Positions 11,691 to 21,918 of a stretch of 64,000 nt of DNA are shown in pieces (the stretch's first letter is position 1; each line of letters begins with the position of its first letter). The translations under genes and the position numbers were made by a program. The notes beneath the pieces were generated by a model, which saw only the letters and a list, made by a program, of their open reading frames with translations, had not been told where the DNA came from and searched no databases. Source of the DNA: Daedaleopsis sinensis (lineage: Eukaryota; Basidiomycota; Agaricomycetes; Polyporales; Polyporaceae); the NCBI GenBank assembly GCA_033807695.1, contig CM066308.1:2790001-2854000 (forward strand), read 5' to 3'.

Positions 11691-14100
11691 TCACGCCGAG
11701 CGCGCATGACGCTCAGCTTCCCAGGACTCCAGCCATTGAGTCACGAAGCCAACGATGTCCGCATGGATCAGCTTAATTTCCTCCGGCTCTTCCATGAGTT
11801 CTCGTCGCCCGTTCTCGTCCCAGTGATGAACTCCACCTACAAGATTAGCATTATCAGTCAGTTTGATATGATTCTTTATACGGGGAGGTATGCACGTACC
11901 TCGGATAATCTTGAACGGCCGCAAGATGGTGTCCTCACGGTCGCGTGCGTAATCGCTGTGGGGTGTGACTGGTCTCCATGGGTCAACTGCCGAGCAGAAA
12001 GACAACGCAGTAAGCGATCAATACAATCTGGAGAGAAAGCAGTGAGCACCTTCTCCATCGATGATAGCTAACCGGTCCGCTTCGATGTCATAGTCCCCGA
12101 GCGCGTTGACCGCTGTGATGTTAGGGAAGGGTGGCACAACAAAATGCTTGCCTGGCAGATATGCCTGTGCATTGCGCGGAGGACATCATTAGCTCGTAAA
12201 ATATGCAGTGCGTCAGACTGCCACAACGCACCTGTTGACAAATCTTCGACTCGTACTCTAGCGTCAAGAGATGGGAGACAATACGCGCATGGCCCTGGGG
12301 AGGTGCGGTCTGTACGCAACATGAGTCTCGACTGCAGGTGGAGATATATGACCGACCCGTACCGAGAAATAGCCCCACTCAGTGCAAACCTGGAACAACC
12401 ACAGCCGCCACTCCTGGTCTAGGCCCGTGTCCTGGAATTTGCTTGCATCCCAGGTGCCAAAACACTTCGGAGAAATTGGGTCAGTCAATTCGGCCACACG
12501 TGTTCGATACTCAAGGTGGCGTACCTCTTCGACGGCCCCACCCGGGCAACGGCTGACGAAGTTCTGGTATCACAACGACCGTGAGCGCTCTGCCTCATGA
12601 ATGGACGATATCTGGTGACACAACGTACCTCTTTGATATATCGTGCATAGTTGAACACCGGTAGCGGGACCATGAGGTCCTCCGCAATGGACACCATTTC
12701 ACTGTATGCCAGCACCTCCATGTCTGGGTCTTTCTTGAACTTCCCATCCAAAGCCGCACAAAACTCATCCCAGCCGTTGGTTCCAACTTCCGGGTCCCAG
12801 TTTCTTCCTTGCCAATGTCCAAGAGGACTCTACCCAATACACGCATGAACAATGTCCTCAGCAATACCGATGATCAAGGGTAGACGAACCTCTATCAAAG
12901 ACGCAAAATCCTCGTCATGCTCGAGAGCCGCGAGTCCGAAAAGGGCCTTGATAGACTTCCGAGTCAGAGGGTTGCCTAGAAGAGAGTCGATGATCCTAAT
13001 GGATAGCTGGAGGTTGCCTGAGCATTTGATGTCCGCCGCACGTCGAATGATCTCCATGTACTCCCAGTTTTCGAGACTCGCATGAGTAACACCTAATGAA
13101 ACATAAGAATTGTAGTTTGAACACGAGATGATCCTGGAAGAGCGCAGACATACCGCTGGAGGCGATGGCACCGTACACGAGCTCAGGATACAAGACGCGC
13201 ATATGCGCTGCACGAGCACCGGCGTACGAGCCCTGCACAGGCTCGTCAGCTAGTATCGAAGAGGTTACAGCGTGGTTACATACACCGTAGTATATCCAGG
13301 GATGGTTCGGTGCGGTTAAGTCCTCGTCGATACCCGCGAGCTTGACATTCGCCATGAAGTGTGCGGAATCCGCAGCCGACTGCGCGTTGTTCAAGAAACT
13401 GTATGAGAGAGGTCATCTAATCAGTAAAACGAACGAAAGTCGTCCCTGGGACATGCTTGCTACACTGACCGGAGCGAGTCCGTGGTGAGGTTCTTCACGG
13501 GAAGGGATCGCCCTTCAGGTCGTGCGCATTCAGTCAGCGGGGGGAGGCGTCAGACAGAATGTCGCCACTGGCACCACGTACCATAGTACCTGCGCGGAGC
13601 ACCGAGAGAACGTTGCAGCTTCCCTTGAACACACGGCCTCGCAACTGCACGCACCTGTGCTCGAGCACGATCCCTATACCCCCGGTCGCCTGTGCAAGGA
13701 TCTCCATGATCCCCGTGTCGAGAAACGGCAGCCTGTCCTCTCCCGACGTCTCTCCCCCGTCGAGCACAAACACCGGCGAGTTGGGGCCGGGGACATAGTG
13801 CCGCGTGTTGACCCAATACCGTTGCTTCCACGTCTCCGTCTCGTTCGCAAAGTGGTTCAGGGGCTGCTCGAACCACTGCGTCGGGAACTCCTTCAGCAGC
13901 GCGCTGCCCTCTGCGACCTGTGAGCGGGAGGCGTAAGAGCCGCCTTGGACATCCTGAACGAGCAGCGGCTTCGCACGCGCGGCCTGGGCTTCGAGCTTCC
14001 AGAGATTGACCGCCTGAGGACCGAGGACGCGTATGCGGTCTATACCGCCACAAACAACAGCCTGCACGCAGAATGCTAGCAGATAGAAACCGCCTCGCAT
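11691..14100 (-). CDS. Secreted serine peptidase, family S28
   Basis: A prolyl-type serine carboxypeptidase of MEROPS family S28. The N-terminus MRGGFYLLAFCVQAVVCGG is a signal peptide. Thirteen exons fit (14100-13655, 13589-13582, 13512-13470, 13398-13284, 13232-13154, 13092-12890, 12829-12629, 12563-12525, 12464-12363, 12309-12232, 12164-12050, 11986-11900, 11836-11691), giving 553 aa with continuous frame. Seen: FPTQWFEQPLNHF near residue 70, VFVLDGGE, EHRYYGRSLP, nucleophile Ser in GGSYAGARAAHMR, catalytic Asp in GEVDPWRP and catalytic His in GVHHWDENG. Exon 2 is only 8 nt and supplies the RYYG motif. No broken residue was seen. Substrates known for the family are peptides cleaved after proline. 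It lies in tandem with sirtuin A but is functionally unrelated. Confidence 0.92.
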
Positions 14101-14632
14101 CCTTATCGTGACGGTGGTGGTGCAAGAGAGAGAGTGGGTGCGTTCACACAGCTATACTCGTCCGTGGGTCGTTGAGTTTGTCGTGACCACTTCGGACTCG
14201 CGATCGTGAGCTGGTGGCCCGTGGGCCACGCGTAGACGCGTTTATCACGTGTGCGAAATGTGGGAGGCCCGCGGGCCGCGATGGAGTGAGCTTCTCAAAG
14301 TGCACAAGTCGTATAGCCAGAACGATGGAAAGCAGGGCGAATTTTGACGACAGACTGAGACAACAACCCGACGGGATATAATAGGCAGGAGTACACCCAG
14401 CGCGGCTACATCTTGAACTGTCACAGATACAGGACAACGGAATCGAGGCAACAGTAATCGAGTGTGCTACAATATGCGATACATCTCGTCCGCACGAGAA
14501 TACAGAGGCAACCACACTGCTACAGAACATCATAGAAGATGTTATAGAATAAAAGATATGGACCGTGAAGAGCGTCCCTCACCCACACCGACATCATTAA
14601 CTGCAAGTTCCGACCAAAGGCGACCCAGGAAG
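14101..14632. other. Intergenic, upstream of S28 gene
   Basis: Between the S28 start and the end of the MYND gene. An AT-rich GGGATATAATAGG lies at about 14375. No coding sequence or RNA gene was recognised. Confidence 0.5.
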
Positions 14633-16189
14633 TTAGGATTCCCCTAGAGGCTTGACACAGACGCGTTTGTGCTCCTCCCAGTCGAAGCGTTGGTGCTCGG
14701 GAGAGCAGTACTTCACAAGCTTGCACCGACTGCATATGAGTCCAGAGAAGCCCCTGCCGCAGCCTGCGCTCTCCTCGAGACTCGATTCGCTGCCTTCGAC
14801 GCTGCCTTCACTGCTGCCTTCCGACACGCTTGGAGAAGCGTAATCATCGTGGAAGCAGGCGCTGCACTCGATCCAGTTGCACATCTCCTTTGGGCGAGCT
14901 CGGCGGCCATAGCGGTACCGCACCTTCTTCTTGGAGCTCGGAGATAGCACTGCTGCGTTTTCAGGGCCCTGCTTCGGAAAGCGGATGAGTTCGCAGCAGT
15001 TGTCTGTACAGCCAGGATTTGGGCAGCCGCTGGGAAAGTCGTTATACATGTCCTTGGATGGGACGAATGTAGGGTGGGCGAAGAGGATTTGGGAATAGGA
15101 CATGGTTTGATGTGAGAAGAGGACGATGAAGGGTGGACGTTTCTCGTGAAGAATTGCGCGGAAGGTAAGGTCGATCTGCGGGAAGCATGGCGTGCGGCGG
15201 TCGAGCGCGTTGTTGAGCAGGATGTCTGAAGACGCAGATGAGACACATCATTTTTCACAACCAGGGCGCGTTCTTCACAGCCAAGGGCCTGCGCGAAGTA
15301 TCATAGGACACGGTGATACTCACAATCGTGGTTGATTTTCTGCTCTACACTGGGTTTGCAGAATCCCATTGCGGTGTTCTGGCAGACGTACTTGAAGTAC
15401 TCTGTGACCTGATCCATTTCATTTCGCTTGAGATCCGTCACAATGACATATATATCGTCGCAGCCGCGATCGTGCATGCCACGAAGGAGCATAAGCTCCG
15501 GTAACTGGAACAGAAGACGGGAATGAACAGGGCACCTCGCGCAGGTGTGAAAACTGCATACTGACCATACTGAATATCACGGGCATCATAGTGAGACGCT
15601 TCATAGAGCGGTGATGGTAGACATGTGTGACCCAGGTGCGATCGAGAGGGATGAGGCGACCGGTGTCGACTGTGCGGGTGAAAATGTTTTCCGGGACGAA
15701 TACACCCTTGTTCCAGAGAAGGACCTGGTCGCGGCGGCCACTAGTGTTCGCGAGGTGCTTTCGTTCGCGAACGCGTTGGAACCAGTCATAGTACGAGTCA
15801 GGGCGGTGAGGACGCTCTAGCCATTTGTCGATGAGCATGTCGGTAGCGTCGTTATCCAGTTTCTGACACAGGAGCTCGCTCATGGCGAGACTTGGAGGGA
15901 GGAACTTGGAGTAGTGCCGCCCAGGCATTGCGAGGGATGAGGAGAGGGTGTCGTGGGTGTTGAAGGAGAGGGACTGTGCGAGCTGGAGGGTGTGGAGGTG
16001 GAAGTCAGGGTCGACGTCGATGTGCAAGGGGGGCGGAAGCAAGGGCGGGACTGAGGGGGGCATGAGCCAGGCGCCCAATGTCGGGTCGTCGGTTGACGCG
16101 AAAAGGCCGCCCCTAAACTGGACTCGCTTCATGGCTGGTCGCTTCTTGTCCTCCCCGGGCATCGCGTCTTGGTCTCTTACTCCCACCAT
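14633..16189 (-). CDS. MYND-type zinc-finger protein
   Basis: Three exons fit: 16189-15566, 15504-15324 and 15225-14633 (465 aa). The C-terminus carries a MYND zinc finger: after CGRGFSGLICSRC come the KYC, HQRFDWEEHKRVC and neighbouring Cys/His ligands (about residues 420-460). This fold usually binds proline-rich peptides in protein-protein contacts. The N-terminal 250 residues are uncharacterised but well conserved in style (DSYYDWFQRVRERKHLANTSG, GRLIPLDRTWVTHVYHHRSM). An additional Cys group, CPNPGCTDNCCEL, lies in the last exon and could bind metal. No SET domain is evident. The Met at 16189 was used; another in-frame Met is at 16132. It is divergent from the peroxidase gene with a shared upstream region of about 200 bp. 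Confidence 0.82.
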
Positions 16190-16383
16190 TGCTCGTCTTA
16201 TACCCAGGTCTGACAGCCGGCTGTCCCACTATTCTCCGTCCACACGCGTGCTGCTCTCTCCAGAGCGGGCATTACGGCACACAGCCTTCGTCCACCTCAC
16301 GCCTACGGTCAGCCTACCATTCAGCTGTTCTTCTCCCAAGCCGCTCGCTCGTGTGAGCATCTACGGACAGCCTCGACCCTTGG

Positions 16384-17984
16384 ATGCGGTGCTTCAATCC
16401 GTTCCTCCCTCTTGCTGTATGCGTCGCTCTCACGCACGCAGGTGTGTTCGGTCCGGCTCTTTCCTTGACATTCTGCTAATCTTGGCCCGCTACCCCCAAA
16501 ATTGTAGTCACCATTTCAGCACGACCGGGTTCTTCTGGTGCACGTATTCCTATTTCTACCAACATCGTGGCCATCACTTGACCATATTCTCACCTGAATA
16601 GTGTCAGAAGTGGCATTCTGTGAGGCGTGCTCCTACCGCAGCGCTTTTACCTACGTGACTCACGATAAGAACGCTCGTCGCAGGTTCTCAGCGATCTGCA
16701 GCGAACCTTGTACGCGCTGTCAACTCCGCCGCTGTCCATGGAACCCTTTCAAACAGACACACAGGTTCGACGATGGCCATTGTAATGACAACGTTCGTCA
16801 AAGCGTCCGTATCACCTTTCATGACGCCATAGGGTACTCAACCGCATTGTGGACCTCTGGGGAAGATGGGTATGTGCCAATTGACATGTTACCCACCTGA
16901 CTGACTCGCCTGCGCAGAGGCGGCGGTGCAGGTAACTTCCCGTTCATGTGGTCTGGTCTACACTCATAGTTCTCCAGACGGCAGTCTCATCAAGTTCGCG
17001 GACACGGAACTTGCATGCCGTACGTGACTACGCCTCTCATAAATTCGTAGTTATAAACTCTATTTAGCGGCCAACAAGGGTCTCCATGGAATTGTCGACA
17101 ATCTCAAGCTCATCGCCGACACCCACAATGTCAGCTATGGAGATATGTGAGGAAGCTCGTCGAATCCACTGACCGCACAGGATCTAATGTCATCAAGCAT
17201 TCAATTCGCCGGCGCTGTCGGTCTATCGAACTGTCCGGGAGCGCCTCGCCTGGCTTACTTCGCCGGACGTCCTCAGGCCATCGCCCCGGCGCCTCGGGAC
17301 CTATTTCCTTCCCCGGCACATACTGCAGTGACCATCTTAGCTCGTATGAAGGACGCGGGTTTCTCTCCGGAAGAAACCGTAGCTCTTCTCGGCGCACACT
17401 CTATGGGAAAGCAGCGGACGACAGACTCTAGGATATCTGGCAAACCCTTGGACAGCACTCCGGGCGTGTTCGATTCTCAGTTCTACCTGGAGGTACGGCC
17501 GAGAAGGGGTGCTTCCTAGGAACCCTTGAACTTACGACTGGCTGGGCGCGTAACTGTGTAGATGCTTCTGAAAGGCACCGCTTACCCTGGGAGGACCGCT
17601 CATCCTGGCGAGGCGCTTTCACCGAGCAAGGACGTCTTCAGATTCTCTTCGGACTCAGCTATTGCACGACATCCGAGGACTGCGTGTGTGTGGCAGTCCT
17701 ACATAGGTGCGCTTCACGCCTTGCGCTACCACATTGCTGTTCTTCATCTTCTGCGGGCCCTACGTCGTGTAGGAGAAGATGAACGGCTCCGAACCGCGTT
17801 CCGACAGGCGATGGTGAAGGTCTCGACTATCGGACAGACAAGGCACGACTTGACGGATTGCTCGGAAGTGATACCCAAGCCTCCCCCCTCCAATAGGACG
17901 ATCCGGTATCCTGCTGGCCTTGGTCCTGCGAATATCCAACAATCGGTGCGCTCTTGTGTGGGCACCGCCTTTGTTCTGGGCTGA
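16384..17984 (+). CDS. Class II secreted heme peroxidase (generic type)
   Basis: A fungal class II peroxidase. Confident exons: 16602-16619, 16684-16709, 16765-16869, 16918-16931, 16978-17019, 17068-17146, 17198-17492, 17562-17706 and 17773 to about 17984. Distal Arg/His are in RITFHDAIG, the Ca-binding loop is GGGGADGS, proximal His is in LLGAHSMGK, and the C-terminal motifs are [18 protein letters not shown] and DCSEVIP. Compared with manganese or versatile peroxidases, the Mn ligands are not there: the two Glu before RITFHD are replaced (HCNDNVRQ) and Arg stands at the Asp position after the proximal His. The exposed catalytic Trp position is Ala (VALLGAH). This predicts a low-redox generic peroxidase. 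A Met at 16384 starts a signal-like [20 protein letters not shown], but the exon linking it to 16602 and the usual first Cys pair were not resolved. The last codons may lie in one more exon (to about 18020). Confidence 0.82.
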
Positions 17985-18317
17985 CTATGTGTATTTTCTC
18001 CTTCCAGTGTCCTCATCAAGTAGTGTTTGCCCAATATTCCCAATCATAACTATGATACATCTGTATTGCGCACCCTCTTTGTCCTCTTGTACGTGTCGTG
18101 CTGTAGCTCCTGAAGTTGTTTTGTCGCGTTATCGAATGTGTCCTGCACTTTGAAAGAACTCAAGGGATGGCAGTGCACAGGGTTCGAATCGAATCGTTAA
18201 GGGATGAATCGATGACGTCATCTGCGTATTACATTGATTCCGAACACCGGTGACCACATGAGCCCATGTGTACTTGACCACAGACCACCACCACCACGAG
18301 CAATTACGTGCAAAAGC
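17985..18317. other. Intergenic between peroxidase and NAXE genes
   Basis: Probable peroxidase 3' UTR followed by the promoter of the epimerase gene. No other feature was recognised. Confidence 0.5.
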
Positions 18318-19397
18318 ATGGCGATGCGATACCTCACCTCAAAGCTCGCACAGCAAGTAAATACACTCAGGCAATCGACTTGAAGCTGCAATGTGAGCTT
18401 ACCCACAATGCTAGATCGACGAAGAGCTCATGGGCGCCGTCGGTGCATTCAGCCTCGATCAAGTGCGTATAGACAGTAGGATAGCAGCGCGCATGCATCG
18501 AACAGAACTGATTCGCCTCCGTGGTAGCTGATGGAGCTCGCCGGCCTTGCTTGCGCGCAAACTCTTGCGACGGTGTATAATAAGGAGAAATACCCCCGGG
18601 TCCTCGTTTGTTGCGGGCCGGGGAATCAGGGAGGAGATGGACTTGTCGCCGCGAGACACCTAGGTGCGCGTGACAGCAGCCTGCTCTGATATATCGCATC
18701 ATCTCACGGAAGCTCAGGAATGTTTGGCTATAAGCCCACCATTTGGATGCCCAAAGTACGTCTCGAGCAGACCGTCTAGTATTGTGGCTGAGCTTCCCAC
18801 AGCCTGGCTCGAAAGACATCTACCAGGTGAGACCGTACCTCCTCTCCAGGTCTGATTCCGCTCATACTTATACCCCTGCCGTCATAGCGCCTCAAAGCGC
18901 AATGTGATAACATGGAGATCCAAACGCTAGAGCCAAGCCAGGACACTAGCTCTCTCAAGTCTGCGCTCGCGTCTTCAGACGTCATACTCGACGCAATTTT
19001 TGGCTTTTCATTCAGACCACCCGTCCGTCCGCCGTTTGATGCGGCCCTGCCTCTCATCGCGAACTCGGGTTTGCCAATTGTGTCGGTCGACGTGCCGTCC
19101 GGATGGAATGTGGACGAGGGCAAGGTGGACGCGCTCGCGCTCGACCCAGACGTGCTCGTCAGCCTGACGGCGCCAAAGGAGGGCGTGCGGGACTTCAAGG
19201 GAAGACACTTCCTCGGGGGTCGATTCGTGCCAAAGTGAGCAAGCCTCCATCATGCCATGTTTTCGTTAGGCGTGTTGCACTGAATTCGCATGCGCTGCAG
19301 GACGATGCAGGAGAAGTTCGAGCTCAACTTGCCCGAGTACCCTGGTTTCTCTCAGATCGTGGAGCTACCTCGAGCAGATGACGTCCAGAAGTTGTGA
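18318..19397 (+). CDS. NAXE: NAD(P)H-hydrate epimerase (YjeF N-terminal family)
   Basis: Metabolite-repair enzyme that interconverts the R and S epimers of damaged hydrated NAD(P)H so that the dehydratase can restore the cofactor. Seven exons fit: 18318-18356, 18415-18462, 18528-18663, 18718-18755, 18803-18826, 18888-19234 and 19301-19397; 242 aa, the usual length for the single-domain eukaryotic form. Seen: [16 protein letters not shown] at the N-terminus, [11 protein letters not shown], the nucleotide-binding loop [40 protein letters not shown] and SLTAPK, with [13 protein letters not shown] near the end. No mitochondrial presequence is evident. All motifs are intact. Confidence 0.93.
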
Positions 19398-19933
19398 AAG
19401 TACGTCTGGTGTACCTTGATAGTAACTCGATCGTACACGGATGCGGTATTGGATACGGCATGAGAGCGAATGTTGACACAAATATTCTTCGGCCATTGAA
19501 ATTTGGAGCTATGACACGGAAAACATTTTCCCCTTAAGGTTCGGTCAACACTTGTGTCCTTCCGGGCCAGCGGGATCGCGTTCTCCTCAGGCAAACGGTC
19601 GAGGGAGTACTGTCACCATGATGATGGATGGACGGGATGGATATTATAGGACCAGATTTCCTCCAAACACAGTACACTCATGTCTCTCATGCACATGGCT
19701 GGCTTGGACCTTTCTGGAGATACAATAACGTACAATCAATACGACATATCTTGTGCCACGAGTACAAGTAATTACAGTGCATATTGCGTCCACTCGTGTG
19801 CCATGAAATTGGTTTGCCCGCGAGGAATCGAACGCGTGACTAGACGCGTCGACACACGACGCGTCAATCGTGACACGCGCCCGCCGCTTGTCCTCTACAA
19901 CTCCTGTTCACCAACCACATCCTCCTCTTACTC
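19398..19933. other. Intergenic, upstream of ORC6-like gene
   Basis: No gene seen. A GTTCGATTCC-like string occurs on the minus strand near 19825 but does not fold as a tRNA. Several ACGCGTC words lie at 19840-19880. Confidence 0.5.
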
Positions 19934-21454
19934 ATGTCTCGCCAACACGACGCTTTACTGAAGAGGATATGCGGAGATGGTCCCAGCGGAGAAACCCTCG
20001 AAAGGGCCAGGGCGATTCTGCACACAACTAGTATCAAGACCGCTCCAGGATCTGGTTATGACCTGGGAGAAGGCGCGTCAGGGCTCCCAGCTATATGTGC
20101 ATACCTCGCCGCGGAACAGTGAGCAACACGTCGTGCTCGAGTAGGCGGAGGAGAAGAATCTGACGCGATAAGAATCCTAGAACGGGGGACAGTGGTATTA
20201 CGGAGAAGACAGCGCAAGTCGCGTCGTGTCTCAGACCGAGGTTGTTCAAGACTACCCTAAATACCGTTCGGTCTGCACTTGCGGCAGCTCAGACTTCGAC
20301 TGCGCAATACAAGGAATCTAGAAAAGTGACATACAAGGATCTAGTTGACGCGGAGAGGATCGGTCGGAAAGGGATGGTAATTGACTGGATGCAGAGCGCG
20401 GAGCACACCCTCATGAAGAGCACTGAGATGCGGAGACGGTTCTCCAAGGCATATGACGCTATAACAGTTGCGGTGTTCTGTTGGACTGCGCAACATATGA
20501 ATATGGGGGTACGTTTCTAATCTTCAACTAGAAGAACCAATCATGACTCGGGGTGTCGAGCAGAAGGTTGACCCGGCGCGGTTAAGGGACGCCTACGACG
20601 TTCCCCAGGATATGTTCGACGAGCTTGTGGACGCATTGCATGAAGTCTGCACGGATGTTGCGAAGATCATCAAAGCAGAGGTTGCAGCATTGAGGTTGCA
20701 GAGAACCCCCAGCAAGGCGTTGTCCCCTTCTAAGGTCAACGCAACTCCCAGCAAGCAAATTACCCTTCCCCCTCCATTGCCTGCTCCTACACCGTCGCGC
20801 ACACTCACGAGGTCTCCCTCCAAGTCTTCGCTTCGTGCTCCTAGCGTAGACCTGTCGCCCAGGAAGACTCCTAGTCACAAACGCAAAGTCGCGTTTGACG
20901 GGGCCATCGCCGAGGAAGACGAGGAAGACTTCGATGCGCTTGCCACACCCTCGAAGCGACAGAAATTCTCTTCCCCTTTGAAAGAGATGTTACCCAGTAC
21001 CTCGAGTCCTCGCTCATCTTCTCGCCTGGCATCAATCGCTGCCTCCGCAGCTGCATCGCGAGCCACGCAGGAGATGGGAAGCAGGGACAGCAACCCCTTT
21101 GCGGGCCCGTCGACCCCCCGTCGCCCGCGGACAACCCCTCAGCCGTCCTCGACCCATTCTATGCGTTCTGTCGGCTCATCTCGCTCTCGCACTACCACCG
21201 TTGGCAGCGCCCCCTCCACACCTAGCCGAAGACATGCCCTACCCACTGTGCGCGAGGCGCCTGAGGTCCCGCGACGACGTTTTCGCCCTGTATTCGCGGA
21301 CCAGCAGCAGTGGTTGAAGGGCGACGCCCGTCTGGAAAGAGAGTTGAGGCCGTGGGCGGAGAAGTGGCGCAACTTAGTGAAGAAGGCTGGAGGTGATGTC
21401 TGGAAGGCAGCCGCGTTGGGCGGATCCGGAGGACCTGTGATAGTTGCGAGCTGA
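19934..21454 (+). CDS. ORC6: Origin recognition complex subunit 6-like protein
   Basis: Probable subunit of the origin recognition complex that loads the MCM helicase at replication origins. Three exons fit: 19934-20118, 20193-20508 and 20564-21454 (463 aa). The N-terminal 170 residues are helical and look like the TFIIB-type fold of ORC6 (GLPAICAYLAAE, ITEKTAQVASCLRPRLFKTTLN, RKVTYKDLVD, AFCWTA-like helix). The central and C-terminal parts are low complexity with many TPSK/SPSK/TPS and SPRKTPSHKRK sites, which would suit CDK phosphorylation and nuclear import. The last 60 residues (FRPVFADQQQWLKG, WAEKWRNLVKKAGG) form a conserved-looking helix. Assignment rests on overall layout and remembered homologs, not on a single diagnostic motif. 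Confidence 0.7.
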
Positions 21455-21918
21455 CCCAGCATCTCCTTGCATTCCATCCCTGACGCCCAATATATGGCCT
21501 TATACCGCTGTTGACAGCCCCCTGACTCGACTGACCTTTGAGCTGCAGTGACATTACGATCTGCAGGTCACGGTAGTAGTACGGGATCACAGGCTATACT
21601 TATTACATATGTAGCTAGGTCTTGTTTAGTACCTCAACGCCATCAATACCGATAGCAAACGCACTTGCATCCGGTACTAACTTGGCTGTTACTGTTAGAA
21701 CCAGAAACATTCAAAAAGTAATGTTGCCAGCGCTTGGGTTGAGCGCTCACGTGGATGAGATTTTGTTGAGCGTCTAATAGGTCTACTACTAGGAGTCTTG
21801 ATAAAAGTCTCTTCTACCCACTCCTCATCTGATTGCTGCTCGGATTCGTTCTCGCGCTTTCTTCGCTTCAGAGCTTCAAGTCGGCTAGTCTGGTTAAACG
21901 GAGAGGAGTCCGACCGTG
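21455..21918. other. Intergenic between ORC6-like and PWP2 genes
   Basis: Contains the ORC6 3' region and the PWP2 promoter. Nothing else recognised. Confidence 0.5.

Noticed and set aside
15948..16601. 217-aa plus-strand frame opposite the MYND gene
   Set aside because: Shadow of the real minus-strand gene; only the signal peptide at 16384, in another frame, is believed.
19801..19890. Possible minus-strand tRNA because of GTTCGATTCC
   Set aside because: T stem and acceptor do not pair and no D arm can be found at the right distance.
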